64,000 bases of DNA from Porpolomopsis calyptriformis. Taxonomy: Eukaryota; Basidiomycota; Agaricomycetes; Agaricales; Hygrophoraceae. Position 1 is the first letter of the stretch; each line of letters starts with the position of its first letter. Location of the stretch: positions 1,612,001 through 1,676,000 of the forward strand of contig OX621171.1 in the NCBI GenBank assembly GCA_951640195.1, read 5' to 3'. Positions 48,501 to 58,692 of the stretch are shown here, in pieces. The notes under the pieces were generated by a model. That model was not told the DNA's origin. It searched no databases and worked only from the letters and a program-made list of their open reading frames with translations. The translations under genes and the position numbers were made by a program.

Positions 48501-49679
48501 CAGAAGATCCAAGCCGGCATCACCATATTTCTCGCGATGGTAATCCTGAGAATGTAACCCAGTTTCTTGTTGACAATGCAGGTGATCCTGCTACTAGGGT
48601 GCGTTCTGTTCAACATTAGTTGAGATTTTACTGATAATATGCACTCTAGGATTTTCTACCGAAGCTTCAAGACCATCTACTCACTCGCATCTTGGGGGAT
48701 TCCAACGGTGACCCACCCCAGTTCACTGATGAAGATCGCGGAAGTATTTCATTCACAAATAACCGCATCTTCAGACACAAGGTCCTCCGAATCAATTATA
48801 CTACATACGATATGCGGAGGTGTCAAGATACGCTCAACCCGCGGGTTCCAGGCCATGCGAATGTCATGGTCTTATCACAAGAGGACGACAATGAGGCATC
48901 GCCTCATCCCTACTGGTACGCCCGGATCATTGGGATCTTTCATGCCCTTGTCCGACATGCAGGGTCTTCCATGGATGCCCAAAGGATGGTTTTCCTTTGG
49001 GTCCGGTGGTACGGGCGTGATCTCGATTACCACGCCGGTTGGAATGCACAACGGTTGCACCAGGTGGGATTTATGGACATCCGCGACCCTGACGCATTTG
49101 GTTTCATTGATCCAAGAGACGTCATTCGCAGCTCACACTTTATCCCAGCTTTTGTGTATGGCCACCGCTCTGACCTTCTCGGTCCATCCCCTTTAGCTCG
49201 ATGGCTATCTGAGGATGACGAAGACTGGGTTTATTTATATGTGAATCTGTAGGTTATCTATCTTATTTCTACTCTACTGCATATTGACCCACTCTGGCTC
49301 AAACAGATTCGTCAATCGAGATATGTTTATGCGATACTACGGCAGTGGTGTCGGTCACAATGGGAGCCGCGCTGTCTCAGGCTCCAACTCCCCAGTCACA
49401 ACGACTTGCGGAAATGAAGACGGAGAGGTCTCGGATGAAGATGACGAGAACCCTAGCCAGGGTGACTCGACAGGAGACCAACAACCTCACAAAAATCTTG
49501 AAGAACCCAGAGACGACGATCCCATGGGATCCAACGGCGCTGAAACCCCTGACGAGGATGAGTTGTACAACTACGGATACGAGGAAGACGACGAAGAAGA
49601 CTCACAATCGCATAACGAAGACGGCGGGGTGGATATGCCGGGAGATATCTTAGACGAGGCAGGTTTTGCGCCGCTGTAA
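45506..49679 (+). CDS. Plavaka transposase, multi-exon, one in-frame TGA
   Basis: Exon 1 (45506-45718) starts MVLCPSCHATF, a C2H2 finger (C-x2-C..HGLSRHRASC). Exon 2 (45783-46871) includes NWFYNRSLTKSVADLQNL and GVWYRKLTQII. Exon 3 starts at 46922 (LPDIIQDVYCKIFGK) and carries TGA at 47000, a likely former Arg before DLMHAIWELLLD. Later exons show CPCPRCMVLKEQI, PDLLHEFELGVWKATF, GCDTIRKFNNNASGMKKL, YKLHALGDYV, GELEHKRVKKFYARTNKMR and FLWVRWYGRDLDYHAGW. An acidic tail ends at TAA 49677. About ten exons, all with GT-AG introns, total roughly 1100 residues. This is the CMC/CACTA-like Plavaka family of Agaricomycetes. Start 45506 was chosen because it is the last in-frame ATG before the finger. 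With one nonsense codon the copy is barely decayed. Confidence 0.85.
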
Positions 49680-49929
49680 CTTAGTAGATTCTGTTATACA
49701 ATACCCTACAATAACTTGTCGTTTCATCTTGTTACAATGGTCATACATCTTGAAATCTACAAGTTAAACTCATTACAAGTTGCTAATAGACTTTGCCAGC
49801 GTCTAAGAACCTTTCCGGGTGAATACCTGGAAGATGAGGGCCTTACAACTCATTACCCTGCCGGACCTGGTTGGCCAGACCTTACCGGATGGACCTTGCA
49901 AGGTCTAGTTTTCGGACTTTGCTGATGTC

Positions 49930-50320
49930 GTCAAGAGGTACATGACAATGTTGAGACCGGTTTCTAGATGGTCCCACATAGCGATAATATTGAGAGGGAG
50001 GCCCCAGACAGTGTAAAAGTTGGATGAGGATTCTGTGAGGCACACTTTGTGTAAGACAAGTGGAGGCTGGCCATTGGGGGTGTTAAACCAGAGCCGACCA
50101 AAAATTGGGCCTTCGAATGGCAATTCTATATGGGGATAAATGCCATGGAAGGGTGTGCATGCAGGTCCCAGTGGGGGCGAAAGAGGTGTAGCAGGAAGTC
50201 GGATTTGCAAGGCGCATTGGTGTAATTGGAGATGATAGGCAAGCTGGAAGCGTTAGGAGAGGTGAAGATACGATCGATACCACAAATTGTATTAATCAGA
50301 ATTTCATGCGATGGATTCAC
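49930..50320 (-). pseudogene. N-terminal part of the gene split by Plavaka
   Basis: The minus strand reads NPSHEILINTICGIDRIF from about 50318, then in a second frame PHIELPFEGPIFGRLWFN and LNIVMYLLT up to the Plavaka border. The last frame continues exactly into KRQEVLSACWKTPFEFFEF on the far side once the element and 2-bp TSD are removed. A frameshift near 50190 or an unseen intron separates the first two pieces. No function is known. Confidence 0.65.
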
Positions 50321-51129
50321 TATTGCAACGTCAGAAAGCGATAGACAGGGTGGATAAAATCATTTACTGATGGAACAAAGCACGGCAATATGAAGTACAG
50401 GAAACAGCGGGTAAATTAGTGATTTTGCACTGTCTTGGGAAATGGTCAACGAGGATCATGGTAGAACCAACTAAAAAACTTATGGAGGCTGAGAACGGGG
50501 GGAAAAAAAACCACGAGAGTAAACCAAGGTAGGGATAGGAATAATTCACCAGTGTTAACACCAGTAAATCGAGGTAGAGATGAAAGCTGACGTGAAACAC
50601 TATGTCACGATTTGTGACATAGTGTTACTCAAAGAAAAGGCGACACGCGCCGCTTCAATCTTTCTCTCAGACTTCATCAGTGTTAACACTGGTGAAGTTA
50701 TCCTCATCATTGCTGGCAACAATTCCTTCGTTTTCGTGTAACGTCATCTGGCATCTCCCTTCTAGTCAATCGGGCACCCATGTCTTGCCATGCAGATCGC
50801 GCGTACAGACCTCAGTTCAATGCCTGGTAAGTGCAATGAATTCTGGGAGTGTGGAGATGCACTGACTGTCATATAGCGCGTCCTCTTTTGACTCTAACAG
50901 TTTTTTCTTCTGTCCCTGAGTCACAGTCAGTAATCTAGTTATCCATAGTGCATTTAAAAATCTTACTATCCATGTATGTATTTCAGAAACTTTGATTGAT
51001 GGATGATTCGATCATCTACACCCGTATCGGGCGGTTCATCGGAAATGGTCTATATACAACTATAGTTACACAATACTACAGATTTCAACTACCACGCCTG
51101 TAATATCATACCTCTCTCGCCTTGCCCTG
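50321..51129. other. Spacer with small MITE-like element
   Basis: Apart from the inverted-repeat segment at 50545-50696, no gene or element was recognised. A long A-run within a G/A tract lies near 50490-50510. Confidence 0.4.
50545..50696. repeat. 152-bp MITE-like segment with 17-bp inverted ends and internal hairpin
   Basis: The ends TTCACCAGTGTTAACAC (50545-50561) and its exact complement (50680-50696) bracket a second perfect inverted repeat, AACACTATGTCAC at 50596-50608 and its complement at 50614-50626 with a 5-nt loop. No clear target duplication was found. Confidence 0.7.
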
Positions 51130-53204
51130 CCTCTTCAAACTGAGCCATCGAAACTCTTCTCACAATACACGAAGACTCTGCTCCTTGTAGTCCCTGCTAT
51201 GATCTGATAGCTACTCGGCATTGTAGAATACTTCGGGTAGGCCAGGTACTAGGTCTCACGTACTTCGGCTATTTGTGATGCTCTGCCTACGTTTGCCGGG
51301 AGTCATCCCTCTTCAACCGTACCTTGCATATTGATGACATCGATCAATTATCGATAATTCCTCTTCAATCAGATGACGCCACCTCAATATCTTCACGTGG
51401 TACATGGTGACTTCCATCCCCTCCACATTGGTCTCTATGTCGCTTTCCTCTGAACTCATTCCATCTTCTCCAAGCCATTCAATAATGTTTCTTAACCACT
51501 GCCATAGGTTGAGATCGGCGCCTCCGTCCTCATCTTTCTTGTCGATAATCACCTTGAGAGTACACATGCGCCAGCCATATTTCTGATGCTAAGGTCAGCT
51601 TGGGGTCTCATAGTGAGTCAGGATCACTAACCTTCACGCGCCTCTCCTGATGTCTTACAGCTGTCATTTGCCTTTCCTTCATCTCTGTCATTTGTTCCTT
51701 GATATCTTGTGGAGTCTCTATGTTCTGGTTTATGATCTGTTGCTTCGTCTGATTCCAGAATCCTCTACACCTTGCAAACTTGTTGGTTACCAGATATTCC
51801 AGATACGCCCTGGGTACCTGTGCGAGACTGTCTTCATAGCACTGACTTGTCAAGTCATCAACAAGATGGCCAATGACTGTCTTGTTCCACAGAGAAGTCG
51901 CATCTCTGTCGAAGTCAAACTTGAGTTTCAGAGGATCTGGGCCAGTGCCTATATGCTCCTCCCCCTTGTCAAAGATGTCAACGTCGGCCTTCATGGGAGG
52001 GTCGTAGAACGCAAAATCTTTGTCTTTTGTCACGTCAAATACTTCTTTAAATAGAAGTCGCATTTCGCGCTGGGTCATCGATTAGTTCGGGTGTTTAAGC
52101 ATTAACTAGCAGCTCACCAAAAATCCGATATGCTGTTATTTGTTTCATATGTAAACCTCCAAGTTACTTGTTTTCGATTGCTGTTTTCTTTCGGGCTTAG
52201 CCCTAGACCCCATACAACAAACGACCGCTTCCGCAATTGCTGTCACCTCATCCTGGGACAATCTATTGGCTGGGGGTGGATGTCTGGGCATAGTTGGCTC
52301 CCACGAATCACTTGTCATACTCTAGCACTTCTGTCAGTCGAAGGCTTGTGAAATCAGACATTATTGACCCATACCGTTATCTCAGTTGTGAGATCTGGCA
52401 GTCTGGAATGTCGCAGCTTGTGCAGGCTCTGTTTAGCTTGAGGACACGCGTCTGGCATAAGGGTTCCGGGACATGAGTCTGGCATGGGGCTTCCAGGGAA
52501 TGGACTGCCCCTGCATGAATGTGGGGCCGTATTCATCTGCTCCTGAGTGTCAAGTGTGGTGATCACTGCCAAATGTCTTTCAATGCTCTTACCTGCATAA
52601 ACCTCTGCTTGTCGGCTTCCCACTCCTCTTGATCCCTTTGTAGATTCATTCTTAGTTCTCTCATCAGTTCGAGTTCCCTTCTACATTCGTCCTCGATCTT
52701 TGTTACCACAGTACTATGCTCGGTCTGCTGTTGCTGAAGCTCGGCTATTTTTTGACGGAATAGATTCTAGCCACATCTAATTTATTCTGTCTAGATCATT
52801 AAGTGATAAAAACTCACTAGTTGTTCATTGGTTTCACCAGTGTGCTTTTCCGCAACATGTACCCTTGCATCTAAGTGCTTGTTCACTTCACTCGCTTGTT
52901 TCTTAGCCAGGCGGAATCTTTCACGAAGCTTATTGGAGTAGTCTACCTCAACAATGCATGTCTTCGACACAGATGGAGGAGACTCCTCAAGCTAGCCCCT
53001 GCGCTTAGTGCATTCAACTTGCGCCAACCCATGTCCAATGATCAGGGCAATCACCGCTCTCTGGGATTCTGGGCCATTCCCAGTCTCGGACTCTGCAGTA
53101 TTCTCCACGTCCACAGACGTTGCCGCAGCCAGTCGATCTTCGGCCATGAGGACATCCGTAACTGCCATTGTCAGTAGGGACCATGGATTAAAGCTAAAGT
53201 TCAT
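51130..53204 (-). pseudogene. Coiled-coil Agaricomycete ORF, multi-exon, with stops
   Basis: From about 53204 the minus strand gives MAEDRLAAATSVDVENTAES, then a Lys/Glu/Gln-rich coiled coil (RFRLAKKQASEVNKHLDAR and KIAELQQQQTEHSTVVTKIE) to about 52610. A second block begins MTQREMRLLFKEVFDVTKD at 52078, runs to 51608 and continues as LWQWLRNIIEWLGEDGMSSE near 51500. The C-terminal GLPEVFYNAE..LSDHSRDYKEQ near 51215 contains TAG and TGA fitting former Trp and Arg. The blocks resemble an Agaricomycete hypothetical family known from memory, often near transposons. No function is known. It could be two genes. Confidence 0.55.
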
Positions 53205-53870
53205 GGTGGTAGTGTACGATTCAGAAGTATGGGTCTACTCTTCGAAGATGGGAAGGATTCTGCTATGTGAACACAGGAGAATCAGTTGTAGGAGAAAATC
53301 GACTGTGATTATTGATGAACTGTGGCCAGAAATATGCGCGATCTTCAATCATCTCATTGCGTCGTCATTGTCCTTGCATCGTCATTGTCCTTGCGTCGTC
53401 ATTGTCTGTCCTTGCATCGTCATTGTCCATCCCTGCAACAGCGATGGTTGCTGTCTTCACTCTGGGAACGCAAGATCTAGCATCAAAGTCTGCTATTCTC
53501 CAAATATTGCATCGCAGCGGCATGCCCAAGCACAATCAGATTCTATTGTCTACCCAACATTGTACAATTTGCCATGTGCTTTACCCTGAGCTTGGCTTCC
53601 CTATTTGGTATGGCTCACGATCATTAGCCACATGGATTTCATTGTGGGCACCCCAGTTTTATATGCAATGCTGATCATTGCCCACTCCAAATCATTGCCT
53701 ACTCTAAATCATCCAAATTATCGCCCAACCCAAATCCTAGATACCAACTGCCTGCACTTGCCTCCAATACCAACCTACCTTGATCGACTATAGTTAATAC
53801 CCGCATATTCATTGTTGACATGGTCAGAAATGATCGATTACTCTTTACTACATGTTAACTAAATCCTCGC
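53205..53870. repeat. Short tandem repeats between two ORFs
   Basis: CGTCATTGTCCTTGC recurs four times at 17-21 bp spacing at about 53357-53428. A second run based on ATCATTGCCYACTC lies near 53683-53735. Open stretches here are repeat-driven and are not called as genes. Confidence 0.55.
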
Positions 53871-53877
53871 TCTAGGG

Positions 53878-54413
53878 CATTGAAAGCAAACTCCGCTGTC
53901 GGGTGTACGCCTCAGACAAGGACAGGCCTCAGAATTCGCTCCTTAGGACTTGCAATCAAGGTCCTGATGCCCGTTTCATGCGGTATCCTCTTGTCGAATC
54001 CAAATTTAATCCGTCGCCTCAACCTTACATTCACAACTGCATGGTGGAAGTTTTGGATGGGCAACTTCTGGCACGATTTGCCATCTTTTACAAGCGTCAC
54101 TGTTGCCTCCCATGGAATAATTCGCTCCCTCCTCAAAAGGGCTCATTGCCGGTGAAATTTCGTGGTGATATATTGATCCTGCATATATCTTCCAAGAATC
54201 CCAACTCATACGTTAACTTGCGCGGTTGCGATGCCTCTCTCTGTGATTTTGCAGTCATTCGGTGAGTCTTTGAAATCGATATGGATGTTGATACTGATCA
54301 GGTCTTTTCAGGTTTGTGAAATCAATCAACCGCATCAAGTGTGGTGGTAGATTACCATCGTTGATGACGCTCCTTTACCAGAGGAATCCTAGCAACCAAA
54401 GGTTCAAGTAATT
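53878..54413 (+). CDS. Conserved Agaricomycete hypothetical protein (partial 5' end)
   Basis: An open frame from about 53878 reads ESKLRCRVYASDKDRPQN, RYPLVESKFNPSPQPYIHN, DGQLLARFAIFYKRHC, KFRGDILILHISSKNPNSY and VNLRGCDASLCDFAVIR. It reaches a GTGAGT donor at 54261 and continues after an AG near 54312 as FVKSINRIKCGGRLPSL, ending at TAA near 54410. No stop interrupts it. No clear ATG was seen upstream, so a first exon is probably missing or lost. The SPQPYIHN block recalls a repeated Agaricomycete family of unknown function. It is convergent with the next gene. Confidence 0.55.
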
Positions 54414-54589
54414 ACTTGTGTTTATTCACTAAACTTGTACAATGGAAATACTTTATGATGGGCGATAAAACAGCGGTCCTTGAACTTGCGAAGAATGCCC
54501 ACAGAGTAAGCCAGTGGGCAATAAAAAGGTACTGTTGATTCCAAAGTTTAATCCAAAGCACAGGTATTCGAACATGGTGCGATAACTAA
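54414..54589. other. Short convergent intergenic spacer
   Basis: This 176-bp spacer separates two convergent stop codons. Nothing was recognised in it. Confidence 0.5.
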
Positions 54590-55322
54590 TTACAATTCAT
54601 CATCGGGTACTACTCTACGCTTCTTTTTCTTTGCAAGTGCAGCAGTAGCCTTGAGTCGCAGTTTCAGCAAGTCAGTCACAGGCCATTGATTCTCGTATTC
54701 TTTGAGCCTAGGGAATCTTTCGAGTGCCTGGATATTTATCGTTGAGGAGAATACATAAATTAAGAGGAGTGAAAAATTACCGTCGTTTTAATAAGTCGGA
54801 TTGATGGTAAGGTCTGCTTAGAGAATGACTGGCGTTCATTAAGATGTTCGGTGGCTAATTCATGGATGAAATCCTAAGAGAATGGTCATTGTGAGATCTT
54901 GATAAAATCACCGATTGTACCCTCAGTTTCCTATAATCATGTTTGTTCCACTGAATGGCTGTCTCTAGGTTGTAACCCCCCCGGCCTGGCCTTCCAGCTT
55001 CTCCGGGTGGCTTCTTGATAAGCTCTGCAACTTCAGATGCCAATGAGGCCACAGACAATGAAGAGGACACAGAAGAGCATGGGGATGCAGGTCGAATAGG
55101 TGCTCCTGTTCAACAACTTGACTTTTGGTGGACTTGGGGTGTAGCTTGGAAGGGAGGCACAGTTCGGATCTCTTCGTGTGCAAGTGGCAGACGCTCAGGT
55201 TCATCGCTAATCGATGTGTGGGCGATCAGAACAGGGAGAGTGGGGGGATGAGCAGGTGTATAGAATGGGACAAGTAAATTAGATATCATGACTAGGGTGG
55301 GTGATAGATGAGATTGGTACAT
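54590..55322 (-). CDS. Small conserved Agaricomycete protein, three exons
   Basis: The last exon 54727-54590 encodes ALERFPRLKEYENQWPV and a basic end KKKKRRVVPDDEL. A middle exon near 54873-54781 encodes DFIHELATEHLNERQSF and LPSIRLIK. The first exon, ending near 54927, includes SSSLSVASLASEVAELIKKP, GEAGRPGRGGYNLETAIQW and NKHDYRKLR. Introns are short and GT-AG. The GRPGxGGYNL..WxxxxY and NxWPV blocks match a repeated small Agaricomycete protein of unknown function (from memory). The start is uncertain: ATG 55070 gives the conserved part, and the frame upstream is Pro-rich. Confidence 0.55.
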
Positions 55323-55876
55323 TGGGGGATGTGCAGCAGGCGATGAATAAAGGTAAAGCCCTTATCTGCTAGCGAGTCAGACTCCATTCCAGTCTAACCA
55401 AATTTGCCAAAGTCAGGGTCGAATGAACATTATCCAGTACTATGGTGCGGACAATAGGATCATCGATTTCTTCGCCTATTAGCCGATTGCGGCACATAAT
55501 GCACGGCAATGAATGGACGACAATTCACGATGCATTAACTTGCATCGCAACCTTTGTTCGATCCTTGTGGCTGCAGTAAACCCAGGTGCACAATGCGAAA
55601 GACTGCCTCAGCTGCAAGATACTAAGGCAACGGGTATGAATGTAATTTGTGACCTTTGTGGGTATCTGGTTACCTCCGATGACTTTTGATCAGGTGCTTG
55701 TGATGACTAGATATGCCGCAGGTTCATTAGCAATGAAGAATAGTAGCGACAATACCAAGGGAGTATAAGTACAGTGAGAGAAACTCCCATTGAGACATCA
55801 CTGAGACCTAAGACCCCACTGCCATACCCTTTCACCGATATATTCACCCTGATGCATCGCCTTGCTGTCTTGATGC
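55323..55876. other. Unassigned stretch before solo LTR
   Basis: No gene was recognised. A GAGTATAAGTAC box near 55758 and ATG 55852 precede the LTR. Across the LTR the frame would continue as MHRLAVLMLSSSQYYLAG, a hydrophobic start, but it decays within 30 codons at the truncated 1.7-kb LTR. Confidence 0.3.
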
Positions 55877-56276
55877 TGTCACGGTCGGAATTTTCTTTTC
55901 TTTTCTTTATCTAATCGTATACAAACCTATCTCTTATCTTGGGATTCCCCACACTTGTCGTTGGGATTCCCCATTACCTTTCTTCGGGATTCCCCACTAC
56001 TCTACCTATATGCGGACACCTTTCATTTCCGTTCTTGTTTCAACCCCTTTATGATTCGTCATCGATCATGATGACTCATCCTTATCTCTAACACATGTTT
56101 ATGTTGCACTGACTCACACAGATAAGTAGTCAGTATATAAAGAGTACTCTTGTACGTATCAGACCTTAAGTCTGATTCCTCGTTAGCTACTCATAACAAG
56201 GACTTAGAACCATACCCTCTTCTCTTGGGACAGAACACCTGAAGTAAAACGCGTTCTAAATAACCAGTTTATAACA
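55877..56276 (+). mobile_element. Solo LTR, TSD GATGC
   Basis: This 400-bp segment starts TGTCACGG and ends TTATAACA. The perfect duplication GATGC lies at 55872-55876 and 56277-56281. A TATATAAAG box near 56136 sets the plus orientation. TGACTCA sites and three GGGATTCCCC repeats lie upstream of it. The family is unrelated by eye to the other LTRs here. Confidence 0.9.
55941..55995. promoter_or_regulatory. Three GGGATTCCCC repeats in U3
   Basis: GGGATTCCCC occurs at 55941-55950, 55963-55972 and 55986-55995, spaced 22 and 23 bp. The motif is nearly palindromic. It probably binds a LTR regulator, but which one is unknown. Confidence 0.55.
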
Positions 56277-56639
56277 GATGCTCTCATCGTCCCAGTACTA
56301 TCTGGCTGGCCAGATTGATGTCGACCACAATGCAATTATTTGCATTTTGATATCACCCTCTGGGCGTAAAGAGTGATGATTCCTTCTGAATTAAGTTTCA
56401 CTTCTACAAAGAAGTTGTTCTGCGGGTTGAATCCGTTGCGTGCCTCTGCTGAGAGTTTAGGGAATATGGGCATGAACGGTGTCATGAAATTGGTGTTCAC
56501 TCTCTTTTAAAATTCCTCTCTTTTCTTCATTCTTTTCTTTTCTTTCTTATGCCGATTCTTTTGGGAGGGAGGCTGTCTTTATTGGCAGCAGAAACTACTT
56601 GTACAAAAGGAGGAGTCCATGTCCGACTAGCTAATTATA

Positions 56640-57471
56640 CTAGTCCGTCTTGGCAATCTCCTGCACCATACTATCCCTCAAGAACTCTACAAAACTCGAG
56701 ACTACTTGACCATCTAATGCGGCCAACTTATTACCCCAGTAAATTGCCCCATTGGTGTCACCACCGGAGGCCTGCAACTCGGCAGCCTTCCCTTCGACGA
56801 AACCCATCGCTATCTTTCTCGCTTCCTCACCCAACCAATCATTGGTGGGACTCCACAACAAACTGGGAGGAACTTCTTCCTCCTCGATCTTGACGTTGAC
56901 GTTAGTCAACGACAATGACAAGTCTTCGACTAAAAAAGACAGGGAATCAGCAACTATGAAGAGAGCGAGAGAGTTAAAGGCTCACCACTAGACAAAACAC
57001 TTGTTGGACCAGGGGTCCAAGGACGGAAAGGGGGGCTGGTAGCCAAGTCCTCAGGCTTAGCATCATCAAAGGGGAGGGGATACCCCCAACGGTCGGAACT
57101 CCAATCAACTTGCTCCTCCAAAGGGAGCTTGGAGGGGGGAGGAGGGGCGTCATCATCCCAAGCTAAAAAGGGAAAGCCTATTATCAATAAACACAGACTA
57201 ATAAAGACAAAACAAGATACATACCAAGCGGATCCTCCATCAAGCCACAAACATGCTGGATTGGCCAGCGAACATACGGACACTTTCTGACCTTATGCTT
57301 GCCACCGCAAGCAAAACAAGAGAAGGAAGACCAGCAGAGGTCGGCATCGGAAGGGATGCACTAAAGGTAGTAATGAAACGAATCGCAATTGAGAAAGACA
57401 GGAGCGGTGCGGTGCACCACTCCAGACTGCTTGAAGAATCGAACGTAGTGGCCTTGGTGGGAAGAAGTCAT
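56640..57471 (-). pseudogene. LTR-borne zinc-knuckle gene, copy 3 (one early stop)
   Basis: It has the same three-exon structure as copy 4. From ATG 57471 the frame is open to a TAG in exon 1, after SFHYYL, where the intact copy has Gln. The next codon also differs by C to T. Exons 2 and 3 read through to the TAG at 56640. Confidence 0.8.
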
Positions 57472-57977
57472 GATGATTGACGAGGATTGAACTGAAGCGT
57501 AGGGATACAACCCCACATCTTTTATACACTCAGACACAAAGGGAAGACCAAAAGGAGGTTCCTCAGTCAAAGAAGAGAAACCTGATACGCTGGGCAAGAG
57601 ATAGAAACAACGGCGATCTCATGACCAGAAGAACAATAGAAACCAGTCATGAGATAACACAGCCTCATTCTGCGGAAGGCTATGCCCAATAGAATTGAGT
57701 CATCAGAAGTACACAGCCTTTTGCAGAATGACTAGGAACAATGGCAAACCTTAATTGAAGGCTGTGAACAATAGAAAATGGGGTGACTGCGGAGGCTGAC
57801 TCATAATGACTCCTATTTTAGAAATACTATATAAACCCTGAGGGCGAAGCGGATCATCACTTCGTCCTCCTGTGAGATTACTTGTAGTAGCACGAACGCA
57901 ATCAGAATCATCAGACTTCTTTTCCATCAGAACAAGAAAAGAGAAACATAAACCCATAACTACTGAGCCAATCGTTC

Positions 57978-58187
57978 ATGCCCATATTCCCTAAACTCTC
58001 AGCAGAGGCACGCAATGGATTTAACTCACAGAACAACTTCTTTGTAGAAGTAAAACTTAACTCAGAAGGAATCATCACCCTTTACGAGGACGTCCCCGTC
58101 AGGACTTTCTTCTACATCCTACTAGACTTATTAAGCTCCAAGGCCTGCCTTGTGATTGATGAAAAGACTTGCAACTACAGTTGTGAC
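57978..58187 (+). CDS. Conserved ORF running through R/U5 to the LTR end
   Basis: MPIFPKLSAEARNGFNSQNN starts at 57978, downstream of the TATA box, and stays open to the LTR end (KTCNYSC). Equivalent peptides are open in copies 1 (18390-18590) and 2 (24530-24745), with mostly conservative changes. It may be the N-terminus of a protein that continued into the internal region of the full element. No full-length element is present to test this. The reading past 58188 into flanking DNA is artefact. Confidence 0.35.
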
Positions 58188-58692
58188 AAACGGTTGGCTC
58201 AGTAGTTATGGGTTTGTGTTTCTCTTTTCTTGTTCTAATGGAAAAGAAGTCTGATGATTCTGATTGCGTTCGTGCTACTACAAGTAATCTCACAGGAGGA
58301 CGAAGTGATGATCCGCTTCACCCTCAGGGTTTATATAGTATTTCTAAATTAGGAGTCATTATGAGTCAGCCTCCACAGTCACCCCATTTTCTATTGTTCA
58401 CAGCCTTCAATTAAGGTTTGCCATTGTTCCTAGTCATTCTGCAGAAGGCTGTGTTGTTCCAATGACTCAGTTCTATTGGGCATAGCCTTCCGCAGTATGG
58501 GGCTGTGTTGTCTCATGACTGGTTTCTATTGTTCTTCTAGTCATGAGATCGCCATTGTTTCTATCTCTTGTCCGGCGTATCGGGTTTCTCTTCTTTGACT
58601 GAGGAACCTCTTTTTGGTCCTCCCTTTATGTCTGGGTGTATAAAAGGTGTGGGTTATATCCCTACACTTCAGTTCAATCCTTGTCAATCATC

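Larger units (their letters stand above)
42592..49927 (+). mobile_element. Plavaka DNA transposon, near intact, 2-bp TSD
   Basis: This 7336-bp element starts CATCAGCAAAAGTCGGAGAA. The reverse complement of its right end starts CATCAGCAAAGTCCGAAAAC, an imperfect terminal inverted repeat. TC flanks both ends (42590-42591 and 49928-49929). Subterminal copies of CCTTGCMAGGT and CCAGGT-type motifs occur at both ends, as in CACTA-like elements. Removing element plus 2 bp (7338 = 3 x 2446) restores one frame across the interrupted gene. Contents: DUF6698-like gene (minus) and transposase (plus), divergent. Confidence 0.85.
56480..58188 (+). mobile_element. 1.7-kb solo LTR, copy 3, TSD AACGG
   Basis: It begins TGTCATGAAATTGGTG and ends ACAGTTGTGACA. 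The perfect duplication AACGG lies at 56475-56479 and 58189-58193. The target was another copy of the same family: the flanks join as the CATGAACGGTTGGCTCAG stretch of copy 4. A TATATAAA box at 57828-57835 gives the plus transcription direction. Confidence 0.92.

Noticed and set aside
53357..53428. CRISPR-like array
   Set aside because: Repeats are 15-17 bp with 2-6 bp between them and no unique spacers, so this is an ordinary tandem repeat in a eukaryotic genome.
53312..53674. A 120-codon plus-strand ORF
   Set aside because: Its open length comes from the CGTCATTGTCC tandem repeat; no domain, splice signal or family pattern supports it.
55941..55995. GGGATTCCCC repeats as NF-kB sites
   Set aside because: The motif fits the animal NF-kB consensus, but fungi lack that factor in the usual sense. 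Only the repeat itself is reported.
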